A stretch of 21,545 bases of DNA from a virus. The notes under the pieces are model-generated. The model was given only the letters and a program-made list of their open reading frames with translations. It did not search any database and was not told where the DNA came from. The position numbers and the translations under genes are program-made. Where the stretch lies: IMG/VR virus record IMGVR_UViG_3300024257_000065, positions 1 to 21,545 of that record. One strand, 5' to 3'. Positions 20,947 to 21,545 of this stretch are shown one piece after another (positions within the stretch are counted from its first letter, which is position 1; every line of letters begins with the position of its first letter).

Positions 20947-21545
20947 TATAATGCCAAATTTCTTTATGAGTTTGGCTTATTTGCAAGCATCTAATGCCCA
21001 AGCATATACTGAAAATAATTGGATATGGATTGAGGATGAAGATTGGTGTTTATTTCCTCCTCTAAGGACAGAAACAGAAGTTGGTAAATATCCAGCTATT
21101 GAAAAGGTCTGGGCAAGCTTTCTAAACGGAATTATCAATTTAGACGGTTCCTATGCTCCGTATGTGTTAGATTGTAATTATATATTCGATCCAGTCCGTT
21201 TCCAAGACCTTAGTGGGAAAGAGTGGGCGACATTTAGAAAGAACATCAGGAAGTGGCCCAGAAGGAATCCAAACTCAGTATATATTTTTGGCAATAATCC
21301 AAAGCAAATGCGTACATTATTAGGCTTATGGCTTGAGAAAAAAATGGAAGTTGTGGAGGATGCTGATGTGATTTGTAAGCTTATTTTAGAGGATAATTCA
21401 AATGTTTTTAAGAAGTGTTTGTATAATTCTGACAACAAATTAGTAGCTATCAACTGTTGGGATTCCAATTGGAAATACATAAATTATAGGCTTTGTATTA
21501 CTCTTCCTGATGAGCCTTTTTTAGAGGAGTTTGCTCGATATTCCT
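20939..21545 (+). CDS. Incomplete gene at window end; possible GNAT-fold protein
   Basis: An open frame of at least 202 codons runs off the window. The ATG at 20939 overlaps the previous gene by 8 bases; ATG at 20951 is the alternative. Segments such as QDLSGKEWATFRKNIRKWPR, then VYIFGNNPKQM, resemble the Arg-rich strand-helix of GNAT-like acyltransferase folds (lysyltransferase/DUF2156 style), but this is a visual resemblance only. Many Trp and Cys residues are present, without a regular metal motif. If it is an acyltransferase it would fit a base-hypermodification pathway. The 3' end is needed for any assignment. Confidence 0.72.
   Translation, partial: MYNIMPNFFMSLAYLQASNAQAYTENNWIWIEDEDWCLFPPLRTETEVGKYPAIEKVWASFLNGIINLDGSYAPYVLDCNYIFDPVRFQDLSGKEWATFRKNIRKWPRRNPNSVYIFGNNPKQMRTLLGLWLEKKMEVVEDADVICKLILEDNSNVFKKCLYNSDNKLVAINCWDSNWKYINYRLCITLPDEPFLEEFARYS

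Noticed and set aside
20940-20948. TGTATAATA before the last gene
   Set aside because: The first box is 7 bases too far (CTAAA at 20912), so the 30-base geometry is not kept.
21419-21428. TTGTATAATT resembling the second box of the promoter-like element
   Set aside because: It lies inside an open gene and lacks CTAA at the right distance.

Overview
The window looks like part of the genome of a double-stranded DNA tailed phage (or a prophage or related element) of an AT-rich host, most likely a member of the Bacteroidetes/Bacteroidota. The reasons are: every supported gene is on the + strand; genes are short and tightly packed, many with ATGA or 1-base stop/start overlaps; there is a phage-style replication set (primase, initiator-like protein, DnaC-like loader, DnaB-like helicase); many genes are small orphans; and most starts lack a Shine-Dalgarno sequence and instead carry an A-rich leader, as expected for Bacteroidetes. 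TAA, TGA and TAG all act as stops. Host assignment is inference. No virion structural gene and no DNA polymerase is visible.

Layout. (1) 1-454: AT-rich non-coding region with four inverted repeats, a short direct repeat and one Bacteroidetes-type promoter candidate. (2) 455-3640: ten small, mostly unrecognised genes, nearly all preceded by a copy of a leader close to TTAAAAACTCAAAATTATG; this looks like an early region and is closed by a strong terminator at 3677-3716. (3) 3746-6265: SNF2-family helicase and a sigma-70 region-2-like protein. (4) 6297-13682: small genes, primase, initiator-like protein, helicase loader, replicative helicase, then an 89-aa protein, a glycosyltransferase resembling the TET-associated family, and an orphan DNA methyltransferase whose end overlaps a terminator-like hairpin. 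(5) 13747-14073: one orphan gene. (6) 14149-17801: an acidic repeat protein followed by translationally coupled radical SAM (spore photoproduct lyase-like), DAO-type FAD oxidoreductase and aldo/keto reductase genes. (7) 17849-end: a small protein, a second and different radical SAM enzyme, and several orphans, ending in an incomplete gene.

The genes at 6297, 14149 and 17849 are each preceded by the same two-part element: CTAA(A/T) and, exactly 30 nt from its first base to the end of the second box, ATTGTAT(A/T)ATA. This looks like a phage promoter class, and the sigma-like gene immediately upstream of the first copy is an obvious candidate to recognise it.

The most interesting part is the enzyme set in regions 4, 6 and 7: two radical SAM enzymes, a DAO-family oxidase and an aldo/keto reductase with an intact catalytic tetrad, in the same genome as a probable DNA-base glycosyltransferase and a DNA methyltransferase. 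A multi-step DNA hypermodification pathway is the best working hypothesis; DNA repair or modification of a small molecule or tRNA are alternatives. No kinase, TET/JBP dioxygenase or thymidylate-synthase-like hydroxymethylase is in the window to settle it.
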